NCBI GenBank assembly: GCA_017444985.1
Contig: JAFSVK010000123.1
Span: forward strand, 1 to 38,619
Source: Bacillota bacterium
GTDB taxonomy: Bacteria; Bacillota; Clostridia; Lachnospirales; CAG-274
Length of the DNA stretch: 38,619 bases
Direction of reading: 5' to 3'
In this document: positions 1 to 8,181 of the stretch, piece after piece
How positions within the stretch are numbered: position 1 is the first letter of the stretch
Layout of the letters: each line of letters begins with the position of its first letter
Translations under genes and position numbers: made by a program
Notes under the pieces: model-generated
The model's input: only the letters and a program-made list of their open reading frames with translations
Told to the model about the DNA's origin: nothing
The model's database searches: none

Positions 1-2
1 AG

Positions 3-77
3 CCCATAGGGCTGACGAACGAGCACCCGACACTTATTCCGGCAGAGCTATCCGTACCGTTCAAAGCCATAACGTAA
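3..77 (+). CDS. possible 3' end of a gene cut by the window edge
   Basis: One plus-strand frame is open from base 3 to a TAA at 75-77 (about 24 residues, ending ...VPFKAIT), and a hairpin that could act as its terminator follows at 110-146. I do not recognise the product. The opposite strand is also open from an ATG at 70 leftwards off the edge, with no convincing ribosome binding site, so the direction is not settled. No function is proposed. Confidence 0.25.
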   Translation, partial: PIGLTNEHPTLIPAELSVPFKAIT

Positions 78-109
78 ATGTACACCCACAAACAACAATT
101 TATAGACCC

Positions 110-146
110 AAATCAATTTTTAGCTTACGCGAAAAAATTGATTTTT
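110..146. terminator. AT-rich hairpin, possible terminator
   Basis: AAATCAATTTTT and AAAAAATTGATTT pair across a short loop (agcttacgcg) and are followed by T residues, so the hairpin could end a plus-strand transcript entering from the left. The mirror orientation is also T-rich, so it may work both ways. Confidence 0.4.
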
Positions 147-185
147 CCGACATTGATTTCAATAATTACAAATTTTGTCTTTGTG

Positions 186-364
186 GCGGAACCTCTCCGT
201 CAGCTGTGGCTGTTCAGGGGAGGCTTTGTCACAACTGTTTTTCTCCGTAATTTATTGTAATGGCAAATGAGTGGTTTTGCTGTAAATTAAGCCATAAAAT
301 ACATAAAACAAAAGAGGCTCGCCTGAAAGGATGAGAGGTTTATCGGTGCAAATAGCAAATTTAT
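186..364. repeat. palindromic MITE-like repeat, copy 1
   Basis: This segment is closely repeated at 1914-2126: the central ~95 bp (ttgtcacaactg through aaaacaaaagagg) is almost identical. In copy 2 the outer arms are inverted repeats of about 50 bp built on CCTCTCC...GGCGAGGC. Copy 1 has shorter, eroded arms. A single arm also occurs at 24849-24900. No open frame of note lies inside. The structure fits a non-autonomous mobile or structured intergenic repeat; the family is not known to me. Confidence 0.75.
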
Positions 365-374
365 TACCCCTTTT

Positions 375-1652
375 TTAATTCTTCAGAGCACCTAAGGGAA
401 CAACATAAACGTCATCCTCTCTTTTGTAGGCGTACTTGCCTTTTCCCGTAAGTACCATCATAAATGAGGGCACAGGCATTTTATCGTAGTCTATTTTATT
501 CTTTAGCTGTATCAATGTTTTTGCACCGTACTCGATATTTTCTTCCCCTCCTAATTTTATCTCTATCAAGGCGTATTTCCCGTCCTTTAAATGTATTACG
601 GCATCACATTCAAGCCCCGATTTATCTCTGTAGTGGTAAACTTGTCCGCCCAAAGCATCTGCATATACACGCAGGTCTCTTACACATAGGTTCTCAAAAA
701 CAAAACCGAATGTTTTTAAATCTTTTATAAGGTCTTTTGGTCCCAAACCCAAAGCTGCCACAGCTATGGAAGGATCGGTGAAATACCTTGTGTCTGAAGT
801 CCTGATAGCGGTTTTTGAGCGTATATTGGGATTCCATGCAGGCATATCTTCTATTATAAATATTTTTTGGAGAGCATGTACATAAGACATGACCGTATTT
901 ACATTAAGAGTGTCGGAATCATTGGCTGAAATATCATTTTGCAATGTAGCATACGAAATTTGTGTACCTATGCTTCTTGCGTAGGCTCTCATCAATCTTT
1001 TTGCGCGTTCGCTATTGCGCTTTACCTCATCAACTCTTGATATATCTACATTGACTATGGCATCGTAATAATCATAAGCCCTGTCAAGGGAAATATCTTC
1101 TTCAAGCTCAAGAGTGGTAGGCCATCCTCCACGACAGGCAAGGTAGGCTATTTTTTCTATTTCATCCGATGAATTTATACCCACAACATCCGATTTTTGC
1201 TCAAAGAGTGACTTTAAAGAAACATCACCCGAGGAATCTCCCGATTCATATAAGCTCATAGTACGCATTTTTACCCAAGCAAAACGCCCTGTTCCCGAGT
1301 GAAACAGTTTAGACCTATCGGCGGGAACTGCGGAGCCTGTCAGTATAAATTGACCGTTTTCGTTTCTGTGGTCTACCTCAAAACGAACGGCATCCCAAAT
1401 AGTGGGAGCTATCTGCCACTCATCTATCAATCGTGGGGTCTGTCCTTCTAACAACAGACTTGGCTTTAATTGTGCCATTTGTAGGTTTTGTGCTCTGTCG
1501 TCCGGGTCTGCCATGTACAATATGCTTTTGGCGGCTTGTTCTGCTGTAGTGGTTTTTCCGCATAATTTAGGGCCTTCTATCAATACGGCACCGATACCTT
1601 TTAATTTTCTTTTCAATATTTCATCTGTAATTCTGCCTCTGTAATTAAGCAT
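375..1652 (-). CDS. AAA-family ATPase with DUF4143 C-terminal domain
   Basis: The 425-residue protein has a Walker A motif (GPKLCGKTT, residues 27-35), a Walker B-like RLIDEWQ (74-80) and a sensor-like FILTGSA, the layout of the AAA_14 plus DUF4143 family. The C-terminal part carries a PD-(D/E)XK-like pattern (FENLCVRDL, then GLECDAV, then ALIEIK), which is known for this family, although no nuclease activity is generally established. The start is set by AAGGAG upstream of the ATG. The gene is monocistronic, lies between two copies of one repeat, and has a 23-bp tandem array over its promoter, so it looks like an accessory, possibly mobile, cargo gene. Cellular role is unknown; family members are common and mostly uncharacterised. 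Confidence 0.9.
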   Translation of the reverse strand: MLNYRGRITDEILKRKLKGIGAVLIEGPKLCGKTTTAEQAAKSILYMADPDDRAQNLQMAQLKPSLLLEGQTPRLIDEWQIAPTIWDAVRFEVDHRNENGQFILTGSAVPADRSKLFHSGTGRFAWVKMRTMSLYESGDSSGDVSLKSLFEQKSDVVGINSSDEIEKIAYLACRGGWPTTLELEEDISLDRAYDYYDAIVNVDISRVDEVKRNSERAKRLMRAYARSIGTQISYATLQNDISANDSDTLNVNTVMSYVHALQKIFIIEDMPAWNPNIRSKTAIRTSDTRYFTDPSIAVAALGLGPKDLIKDLKTFGFVFENLCVRDLRVYADALGGQVYHYRDKSGLECDAVIHLKDGKYALIEIKLGGEENIEYGAKTLIQLKNKIDYDKMPVPSFMMVLTGKGKYAYKREDDVYVVPLGALKN

Positions 1653-1755
1653 AGCGGTATTCTCCTTAAAGTTTTATTTTGTATATGCCGTGGATAGCGG
1701 TTTTAAAGCCGTGAAAACCATGGATTTATTTGCAGATCGGGATTTCTTGCAAAAC

Positions 1756-1784
1756 ATTATATTACATATTAGGTCGTTTGGCAA
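1756..1784 (-). promoter_or_regulatory. predicted promoter of the DUF4143 ATPase gene
   Basis: On the minus strand TTGCCA (1779-1784) and TATAAT (1756-1761) are separated by 17 bp, about 100 bp upstream of the start codon. The -35 box lies inside the first unit of the 23-bp tandem array, which suggests that whatever binds the array controls this promoter. Confidence 0.65.
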
Positions 1785-1862
1785 GTTTTTATTAGGTTAT
1801 TTGGCACTTTTTTATTCAGATATTTGGCGAATTTCTGTTCAGCCGTTTGGCGTTTTGTGTTG
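1771..1862. repeat. four tandem 23-bp units upstream of the ATPase gene
   Basis: Four head-to-tail units start at 1771, 1794, 1817 and 1840. Each has TTTGGC at positions 7-12 and a T-rich second half; flanking positions vary. The spacing is exactly 23 bp throughout. The first unit contains the -35 box of the predicted promoter, so an operator array or an iteron-like site is likely. Confidence 0.8.
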
Positions 1863-1913
1863 ATATTGATTTTTTACATCCTCAGCTTTGATAATTTTTG
1901 AATTTGTCGCCGC

Positions 1914-2126
1914 GGCGGAACCTCTCCGTCAGCCTAAAGGCTGCCACCTCTCCTTTCAGGCGAGGCTTTGTCACAACTGTTTTTCTCCGTAATTTATTGT
2001 AATGGCAAATGAGTGGTTTTGCTGTAAATTAAGCTGTAAAATACATAAAACAAAAGAGGCTCGCCTGAAAGGAGAGCTGTCAGCGTAGTTAACTGAGAGG
2101 TTTATCGGTATAAATAGCAAATTTAT
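1914..2126. repeat. palindromic MITE-like repeat, copy 2
   Basis: This is the fuller copy of the element at 186-364. Its left arm (CCTCTCCGTCAGCC ... CAGGCGAGGC) and right arm (GGCTCGCCTGAAAGGAGAG ... GAGAGG) are inverted repeats around an almost unchanged core. Together the two direct copies bracket the ATPase gene and its promoter region. The rest of the 1653-2177 gap holds the promoter, the 23-bp array and the terminator at 2135-2172. Confidence 0.75.
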
Positions 2127-2134
2127 CGCAACGA

Positions 2135-2172
2135 AAAGGCTGTGAAAAACAAATTTTTGCTTTTCACAGCCC
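2135..2172 (-). terminator. terminator of the PL9-like gene
   Basis: Read on the minus strand, GGCTGTGAAAA pairs with TTTTCACAGCC and is followed by TTTT, directly after the stop codon at 2178. The stem is close in sequence to the terminator of the cold-shock gene at 3861-3892. Confidence 0.8.
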
Positions 2173-2177
2173 GATCA

Positions 2178-3788
2178 TTATCTTAATATCTCAAATATCT
2201 CATCAAATGTAACTACCCCCGCTATTTTATCTTCATAGCAAAGATCTTTTATATTTCCGAATACTTCGTCTACCTTGGCTCTTATTTGAGCTTGTTGCTC
2301 TTGTGTGGGCTCGGTGGTAGTCATATTATCAGGCAGAACATCGGGGTTCTTGCCGTCGAAGGAGTAGTTTTTGGAAGAGGAGAGCACCTGCATTTCAACA
2401 GGGGTAACGCCTCTTATTTTACACTTTAATATATAGTTGGAGTTGGCGTCCTCGGCATCTTGACCTTTTTTGCCGTCAAAACCGTTATCATAGCCTATTG
2501 TGTTGTTAATGTCTATTTTGCAGGCACTGTTGTTCATATCAAAGCCTTTTTGACCGTTTTCAAAGGCTATACAGTTTTCCACATACCTGTACTGCTCGGG
2601 GTTGGAGTACTCGGAGCCGAATTTAAAGCCGTTGGGGTTTCCTCCCCAGTGGTTGTAGTCTATATTTTTGCTTTGTATGGTGGAGCCTAAAAGTTTTATG
2701 GTAACATTGGGCCAAGTTTCCTTGGTATATACTTTGTTGTTGTAGTTTTCAAGGAAGTTTGGCTCTTGTTCTATAGCTGCCTGTATGTAGAGCATTCTCT
2801 CATCGGCGGGCAGACCTCTTTCATAGTCATCCCAACAGGTAAAGGTGTCAAGATCGCCGTTATGCCAGCAGAGGCAGTCTATATAGGATATATTGTAAAC
2901 ACCATTGTGCTGTTGTTGGTCGTAGCTGTCCCAACCGTCGTCACCGTTTTCCCAAGCTCTGCAGCTGTAGCACTTGTTACCGTCGCCCGCACCGAGCTTT
3001 ATGGAAAAACCGTCGGCATCGGCACCGTATCTGGGGCAAAGGTCGCAGTTTCTGTAGGAGTCCACACCTATAAAGGTGTTGTCGTGGCCACCTTCCGTAA
3101 CGGATATACCCGAGTTATTGTTGTAGTTGAATATACAGTTTTCAAATATACAGTTGCCTGCACTGCTACCCTTTATTCTTGTACCGCAGTCACCTGCATT
3201 TGTAACAATAAGGTTTTTAAAGTTGTAGTAGGAGCCGCTTATCATAAGACCCGTACCGCCCGAACCACGGTTTGTAAGAGAATCTCTGAACTTGTAAAAA
3301 TCAAGCTTGGGAGCTGTACCGTCGGACTTTGTAACACCTACAAAGTTTATGTTGGCATTTGCTTTGTCAAGCTTTATTTGTGCCGTGGGATATATGTCCT
3401 CCGTAATATATATTACCCTTTGTTCGCTTGAGGTACCCAGCTCGCTTATGGCACTTTTAAGCTCTTCGTAGGTGGATACGCTTATTTCCTTTGTGTATAC
3501 CGTAGGTACGGGAGAAAAGCCTTCGGGAAGCTCTCCGGGCACTTTAAACTTGTCTATGAGCCCTGCCGTATACTGAAGTATAAGAGAGGCATCCTTTGCG
3601 TTCACCTCATCGTCAAAGTTAACATCTCCGTTCGGGTTCTTTTCTTCCTTTCCCGTTTCCATGGAAAGCACAAGAGAGGCATCCTTGGAATCTACCGTTT
3701 CATCGTTATTTACATCTCCCGTTAAGGCATATACAGCCGTATTCAACAAGAGTATGCTGCCTGTAAAAATACTTAAAAATTTTTTCAT
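2178..3788 (-). CDS. secreted PL9-like pectate lyase with N-terminal dockerin
   Basis: The 536-residue protein starts with a signal peptide (about 1-21). A dockerin-like pair of Ca-binding repeats follows (about 22-80; GDVNNDETVDSKDAS and GDVNFDDEVNAKDAS), then a right-handed beta-helix. The segment DADGFSIKLGAGDGN (257-271) and NGDDGWDSYD (281-290) match the calcium-site and active-site region of polysaccharide lyase family 9 enzymes, which cleave polygalacturonate by beta-elimination with Ca2+. D259, D283, D284 and D287 are the likely calcium ligands, judged by family pattern. An N-terminal dockerin is less usual than a C-terminal one. The start ATG has AAAGGGG upstream, and the gene has its own promoter and terminator. 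Confidence 0.88.
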   Translation of the reverse strand: MKKFLSIFTGSILLLNTAVYALTGDVNNDETVDSKDASLVLSMETGKEEKNPNGDVNFDDEVNAKDASLILQYTAGLIDKFKVPGELPEGFSPVPTVYTKEISVSTYEELKSAISELGTSSEQRVIYITEDIYPTAQIKLDKANANINFVGVTKSDGTAPKLDFYKFRDSLTNRGSGGTGLMISGSYYNFKNLIVTNAGDCGTRIKGSSAGNCIFENCIFNYNNNSGISVTEGGHDNTFIGVDSYRNCDLCPRYGADADGFSIKLGAGDGNKCYSCRAWENGDDGWDSYDQQQHNGVYNISYIDCLCWHNGDLDTFTCWDDYERGLPADERMLYIQAAIEQEPNFLENYNNKVYTKETWPNVTIKLLGSTIQSKNIDYNHWGGNPNGFKFGSEYSNPEQYRYVENCIAFENGQKGFDMNNSACKIDINNTIGYDNGFDGKKGQDAEDANSNYILKCKIRGVTPVEMQVLSSSKNYSFDGKNPDVLPDNMTTTEPTQEQQAQIRAKVDEVFGNIKDLCYEDKIAGVVTFDEIFEILR

Positions 3789-3826
3789 GTTGACCCCTTT
3801 CTTTTATAAATATATTCACAAGGGAT

Positions 3827-3855
3827 ATTTTAGCACACTTATAGCTACAGTGCAA
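3827..3855 (-). promoter_or_regulatory. predicted promoter of the PL9-like gene
   Basis: On the minus strand TTGCAC (3850-3855) and TAAAAT (3827-3832) are 17 bp apart, with TG just before the -10 box. They lie about 40 bp upstream of the start codon. Confidence 0.65.
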
Positions 3856-3860
3856 TACAA

Positions 3861-3892
3861 AAAAAGGGCTGTGAAATATTTTTCACAGCCCT
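3861..3892 (-). terminator. terminator of the cold-shock gene
   Basis: On the minus strand AGGGCTGTGAAA and TTTCACAGCCCT form a long stem with an A/T loop, followed by a run of T. It lies about 45 bp past the csp stop codon. Confidence 0.85.
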
Positions 3893-3935
3893 GTGGCAAT
3901 CAACTTTATTTGTAAAGGTCAAAGACCTTATTTTA

Positions 3936-4136
3936 TTATAAACGAACTACGTTTGCAGCTTGAGGTCCCTTAGCACCGTCAACTACTTCGAACTCTACCT
4001 TCTGACCTTCTTCGAGAGTCTTGTAGCCTTCGGACTGGATAGCGGAGAAGTGTACAAATACATCCTCTTCACCTTCCACACAAATAAAACCAAATCCTTT
4101 TTCTGCGTTGAACCACTTTACTGTTCCTTGTTTCAT
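3936..4136 (-). CDS. cspA: cold-shock protein (CspA family)
   Basis: The 66-residue single cold-shock domain binds single-stranded RNA/DNA and acts as an RNA chaperone. RNP1 (KGFGFI) and RNP2 (VFVHF) are both present, and the C-terminus ANVVRL is typical. The start is the ATG at 4136, preceded by AGGAGGATGTTTTA; a longer frame exists upstream but lacks a ribosome site and would add residues not found in the family. The gene is monocistronic, with a promoter about 50 bp upstream and its own terminator. Confidence 0.96.
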   Translation of the reverse strand: MKQGTVKWFNAEKGFGFICVEGEEDVFVHFSAIQSEGYKTLEEGQKVEFEVVDGAKGPQAANVVRL

Positions 4137-4186
4137 TAAAACATCCTCCTGAAAGTTTAAAAAAATATGGGTTTTTCCCATAGACT

Positions 4187-4215
4187 AAGTTATCACATTT
4201 TTGTTAATTTGTCAA
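4187..4215 (-). promoter_or_regulatory. predicted promoter of the cold-shock gene
   Basis: On the minus strand TTGACA (4210-4215) and TAACTT (4187-4192) are separated by 17 bp. A leader of about 45 nt precedes the start codon. Confidence 0.7.
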
Positions 4216-4727
4216 CGATTTACAGCCTTTTTAAAAATATGAAATCTTAGAGAACCAATACTACAAATAAAAACAAAAATTCATATAAAAAATGCCCAAA
4301 AATAAATTTTGTATAATATGCCGAAATTTAAATGTTACAAAATAAGCACAGAAAATTTACAAATATGATTATAATATTTCAAAAGTCGAATGTTGAAAAC
4401 TATGGGTAAAAGTAAGGGCTGAAAAGTGCTAAAAAACACTTTTCAACAAAGTTTTCAACATTATCAACATTATTTTTGAAAAAAATTGTGTTAAAAAGTG
4501 AGTTTTCAACATTTTTGTTAAAATCAAATATAATATAATTGTAACATTGATAAACAAGGGGATTTTAAAATTTTGTGAAATATTTTTTTTCGAAACACTT
4601 TTGTAACATAAAATTCATATTAAAATTTTATGGAATTAAAAGGATTTTTATATACTGCGTAGAATAATAAAATATACCAAAGAGGGTGGGTAGACTATTC
4701 CCTCCCTTAAGAAAAGGAGCTGATTTT
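4216..4727. promoter_or_regulatory. AT-rich intergenic region with repeated TTTTCAACA motifs
   Basis: No gene is visible in these roughly 510 bp. TTTTCAACA or its complement occurs at 4391-4400, 4439-4447, 4452-4460 and 4503-4511, and the related TTATCAACA at 4461-4469. GAAAAGTG...CACTTTTC (4421-4444) forms a hairpin overlapping one motif. TTCAAC (4506-4511) with TATAAT (4529-4534) at 17 bp is a weak candidate promoter for the HPF gene. The motifs resemble DnaA-box variants or an operator cluster, but there is no dnaA or other origin gene here. Confidence 0.5.
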
Positions 4728-5273
4728 ATGCGTTACACATTTGTTGGTAAAAACATCGATATCACTGAGAATTTCCAAGGGAAACTCACCAAGAAGCTTG
4801 ACAGGATACAAAAGCTCTTTCCCGAAGATGCCGAGGCGGTGGTAAAACTCAGCGACATAAAGCTCAACAAAAAGGCAGAGGTCACCGTAACACTGCCTAA
4901 CAAGAGAATAATAAAGGCAGAGGTTTCGGACAGCGACGTTATGGCTGCTATGGATGCGGTAGTCGATATACTTGAAAGACAGGTTGTCAAATATAAAAAC
5001 AGACTCAACGACAAGGCTAAGAGAAGCAAATCCTTTGCGGATGAGCTTAATGCCATTGCCATAGGGGATGAAGAGTATGAGGATGTAGAAGAGTCAAGTA
5101 TAGTTAAAACAAAGAAAATACCCGTAAAGCCTATGGATCCCGAAGAAGCGGTTATGCAGATGGAAATGATAGGCCACAGTTTCTTTGTATTTATAAACTC
5201 TCAAACAGAGGATGTAAACGTGGTATACAAGAGAAATGACGGCGCCTATGCCCTCATAGTACCCGAAAACTGA
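4728..5273 (+). CDS. hpf: ribosome hibernation promoting factor, long form
   Basis: The 181-residue protein has an N-terminal ribosome-binding domain (about 1-100) and a C-terminal dimerisation domain (about 125-181; DPEEAVMQMEMIGHSFFVF and GAYALIVPEN), which together define long HPF. In stationary phase long HPF joins two 70S ribosomes into inactive 100S dimers. The start is the ATG at 4728 with AAGGAGCTGATTTT upstream; an upstream in-frame extension (from 4686) is not family-like. The usual neighbour secA is absent. The stop codon sits within a 12-bp sequence that is repeated downstream (5394-5405). Confidence 0.95.
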   Translation: MRYTFVGKNIDITENFQGKLTKKLDRIQKLFPEDAEAVVKLSDIKLNKKAEVTVTLPNKRIIKAEVSDSDVMAAMDAVVDILERQVVKYKNRLNDKAKRSKSFADELNAIAIGDEEYEDVEESSIVKTKKIPVKPMDPEEAVMQMEMIGHSFFVFINSQTEDVNVVYKRNDGAYALIVPEN

Positions 5274-5405
5274 TACTATTTCGTTTTTTTACAAAACCCT
5301 ATTGAGCGATCTGTAGGGAACGACCTAAGTGTCGTTCCGCCGCTTTTGAGGCTAAAGGGGACCTCTAAAGATTTCGATAGAGATCAAGTATGGGTACCCG
5401 AAAAC
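5259..5405. repeat. 12-bp direct repeats bracketing a hairpin insertion
   Basis: GTACCCGAAAAC occurs at 5259-5270, covering the last sense codons of hpf, and again at 5394-5405. Between them lies a segment with a perfect hairpin GGAACGAC-ctaagt-GTCGTTCC (near 5317-5338) and a GGGGACCTCTAAA motif similar to the ends of the element at 24606-24770. The pattern fits an insertion with a target duplication, but could also come from a local tandem duplication. Confidence 0.5.
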
Positions 5406-5424
5406 CAATCTACGGAAAATATAA

Positions 5425-5452
5425 AAAAGGGAGGCTCCTTTCGGAGTCTCCT
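5425..5452 (-). terminator. terminator of the L21-YhbY operon, possibly bidirectional
   Basis: On the minus strand GGAGACTCC-GAAA-GGAGCCTCC is followed by a T run, just after the yhbY stop codon. The GAAA loop is a stable tetraloop. The plus strand has a T-rich tail as well, so it may also stop transcription from hpf. Confidence 0.8.
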
Positions 5453-5454
5453 TT

Positions 5455-5745
5455 TCATTTCGGCAATACTATAGTGGGTTCTTCCTTGTTTTCTTTATAA
5501 AGTACTATTTTTCTGCCTATAACCTGTACCAGCTGGCTTCTGCTTCTTTCTGCTAAGGTATTGGCTGTTTCCTTTATGTCCTCAAGGCAGTTTTCCTGTA
5601 CGTTTATCTTTATAAGCTCTCTTTTTTCTATAGCTTCGTTTATGGAGGTCACCACTTCGGGAGTGGCACCGTTTTTACCCACCTGCACCACGGGGGTGAG
5701 GGCGCTTGCCAATTTTTTTAGGTATGCCCTTTGTTTACTTGTCAT
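5455..5745 (-). CDS. yhbY: YhbY-family RNA-binding protein (CRM domain)
   Basis: The 96-residue protein is a single CRM domain: TSKQRAYLKKLA at the N-terminus, VGKNGATPEV for the GxxG-type loop, and VQVIGRKIVLY near the end. Family members bind pre-50S ribosomal particles. The start is the ATG at 5745, preceded by AGGTGAGAAC; it begins 4 bp after the Obg stop codon, so the two genes are probably translationally coupled. The pairing with the ribosome-assembly GTPase Obg supports a 50S-maturation role. Confidence 0.93.
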   Translation of the reverse strand: MTSKQRAYLKKLASALTPVVQVGKNGATPEVVTSINEAIEKRELIKINVQENCLEDIKETANTLAERSRSQLVQVIGRKIVLYKENKEEPTIVLPK

Positions 5746-5749
5746 GTTC

Positions 5750-7039
<1,290 letters not shown>

Positions 7040-7041
7040 TT

Positions 7042-7073
7042 AAAAAAAACCGACTTGTAAAATAACAAGTCGG
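7042..7073 (-). terminator. internal terminator between L27 and Obg genes
   Basis: On the minus strand CCGACTTGT and ACAAGTCGG form a perfect stem across TATTTT, followed by eight T residues. It sits only 9 bp beyond the rpmA stop codon and 15 bp before the obgE start, with no room for a separate promoter, so it should reduce rather than stop obgE expression. Confidence 0.8.
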
Positions 7074-7082
7074 TGAATCGCA

Positions 7083-7367
7083 TTATTCAGCAACAGGATA
7101 TACGGACACCTGTTTTTTGCTTCTTCCAAGTCTCTCGTATCTAACCTGACCGTCTACGAGAGCAAAGAGTGTATCATTTCCGCCTCTGCCTACATTGGTA
7201 CCGGGGTGGATCTTTGTGCCTCTCTGTGTGTAAAGAACATTGCCTGCAAGAACATACTGTCCGTCAGCTCTCTTTGCGCCAAGTCTTTTGGACTCGGAGT
7301 CACGGCCGTTCTTTGTGGAAGACACACCTTTTTTATGAGCAAATAACTGAAGGTTTATCTGTAACAT
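7083..7367 (-). CDS. rpmA: 50S ribosomal protein L27 with cleavable leader
   Basis: The 94-residue L27 lies near the peptidyl-transferase centre. Its N-terminus [14 protein letters not shown] is the Firmicutes extended form: the leader up to LQLF is removed by the protease Prp to expose the functional AHKKG end. Prp is encoded immediately upstream (4-bp gap). The ribosome site AGGAGG lies within the end of prp. Confidence 0.98.
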   Translation of the reverse strand: MLQINLQLFAHKKGVSSTKNGRDSESKRLGAKRADGQYVLAGNVLYTQRGTKIHPGTNVGRGGNDTLFALVDGQVRYERLGRSKKQVSVYPVAE

Positions 7368-7371
7368 AAGT

Positions 7372-7686
7372 TTATACCTCCTTTTCGATCTTCTTTTTTG
7401 TTATATTGATATTTCCGGGGTATCCTTGGGAGATGTTCTCAAGTCCCAACAAAAGAGAGGAGAGAAGTATCTCCGCTATACCCTTTTCATCGAAGCTTTC
7501 CAACTGTATGGAAAGGTCCCCCTCACTGCAATCAACGGTGAAAAGAGCATCCGTAAAGGACTCTATACTGTTTGCGCAGTTTTGGGAAAGGGCGGATACA
7601 GCGGCACAAATAATTGGGTCTCCGTGGTTGAGTATGTGTATACCCTTTATTCGGGAACCCGAATATAAAACGGTAGCCTCGATCAT
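7372..7686 (-). CDS. prp: ribosomal-processing cysteine protease Prp, short-loop variant
   Basis: The 104-residue protein is identified by [15 protein letters not shown] (27-41) and by its place between L21 and L27. Prp cleaves the L27 leader. In the family the catalytic His (GHA motif) and Cys (DIVCA motif) are usually 12 residues apart; here the best candidates are H21 and C27, six apart, in [10 protein letters not shown], so the mobile loop over the active site appears shortened. H17 is the other possible His. The start ATG has only a weak ribosome site and follows the L21 stop by 3 bp, implying coupling. Confidence 0.9.
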   Translation of the reverse strand: MIEATVLYSGSRIKGIHILNHGDPIICAAVSALSQNCANSIESFTDALFTVDCSEGDLSIQLESFDEKGIAEILLSSLLLGLENISQGYPGNINITKKKIEKEV

Positions 7687-7689
7687 GGC

Positions 7690-8001
7690 TTAGCCGTTGA
7701 TCTTTTCGATTTTAAGCTTTGTGAAGGGCTGTCTGTGACCGTTCTTCTTGTGGAAACCTTTTTTGGGCTTATACTTGTAAACGATTACTTTTTTAGCCTT
7801 GCCTTCGCCTATAACGCTGGCCTTAACGGAAGCTCCGCTTACCAAAGGAGAACCGAAGTTTATTTTCTCGCCCTCGCCAACTGCAAGAACAGAGTCGAAA
7901 GTATATTCGGCACCTTCCTCAAGACCTAACTTCTCAACAGTAATAACGTCTCCCTCGGAAACTTTGTACTGCTTGTTGCCGGTTTCAATAATTGCGTACA
8001 T
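7690..8001 (-). CDS. rplU: 50S ribosomal protein L21
   Basis: The 103-residue L21 begins [18 protein letters not shown] and ends with [21 protein letters not shown], both diagnostic. The start is the ATG at 8001 with AGGAGGTGTACAAGG upstream; an in-frame extension to 8067 is leader sequence. It is the first gene of the L21-Prp-L27-Obg-YhbY operon. Confidence 0.97.
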   Translation of the reverse strand: MYAIIETGNKQYKVSEGDVITVEKLGLEEGAEYTFDSVLAVGEGEKINFGSPLVSGASVKASVIGEGKAKKVIVYKYKPKKGFHKKNGHRQPFTKLKIEKING

Positions 8002-8078
8002 CCTTGTACACCTCCTTAAACAGAACTCGCTGGCTGTGGTGTGCGTAGCAACTTTGAACCTCGCCAAGCGGCATAACG
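8002..8078 (-). ncRNA. candidate L21 leader RNA
   Basis: About 75 nt lie between the predicted transcription start and rplU. Firmicutes rplU transcripts often carry a structured autoregulatory L21 leader, and the segment has locally complementary parts (GGCGAGGTT, TGGCTG...CAGCGAG-like). I cannot fold it reliably, so this rests on position and family knowledge. Confidence 0.4.
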
Positions 8079-8083
8079 GTAGT

Positions 8084-8113
8084 ATTTTACCATACGGACT
8101 TTCCGTTTGTCAA
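8084..8113 (-). promoter_or_regulatory. promoter of the L21-Prp-L27-Obg-YhbY operon
   Basis: On the minus strand TTGACA (8108-8113) and TAAAAT (8084-8089) are 18 bp apart. The spacer holds a small inverted repeat, CGGAAAGTCCG. Confidence 0.8.
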
Positions 8114-8181
8114 GGCTTGATTTCGGGATTTTGGGCTTAGTTACGTCTTTTTGTTAAATTTATAAAATGTGTTGCAAATAC

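Noticed and set aside
78-260. Open frame of 60 codons at the left edge
   Set aside because: It runs through the hairpin and into the repeat copy, has no ribosome site and no family resemblance.
1771-1862. CRISPR array
   Set aside because: The 23-bp units are directly adjacent with no unique spacers, only four in number, and no cas genes are near.
2766-3431. 221-codon frame antisense to the PL9-like gene
   Set aside because: It mirrors the third-base bias of the real gene, has Val/Tyr/Cys-rich shadow composition and no ribosome site.
4391-4540. Possible replication origin (DnaA-box-like 9-mers next to AT-rich DNA)
   Set aside because: The 9-mers differ from TTATCCACA at key positions, and dnaA, dnaN, rpmH or similar origin genes are absent.
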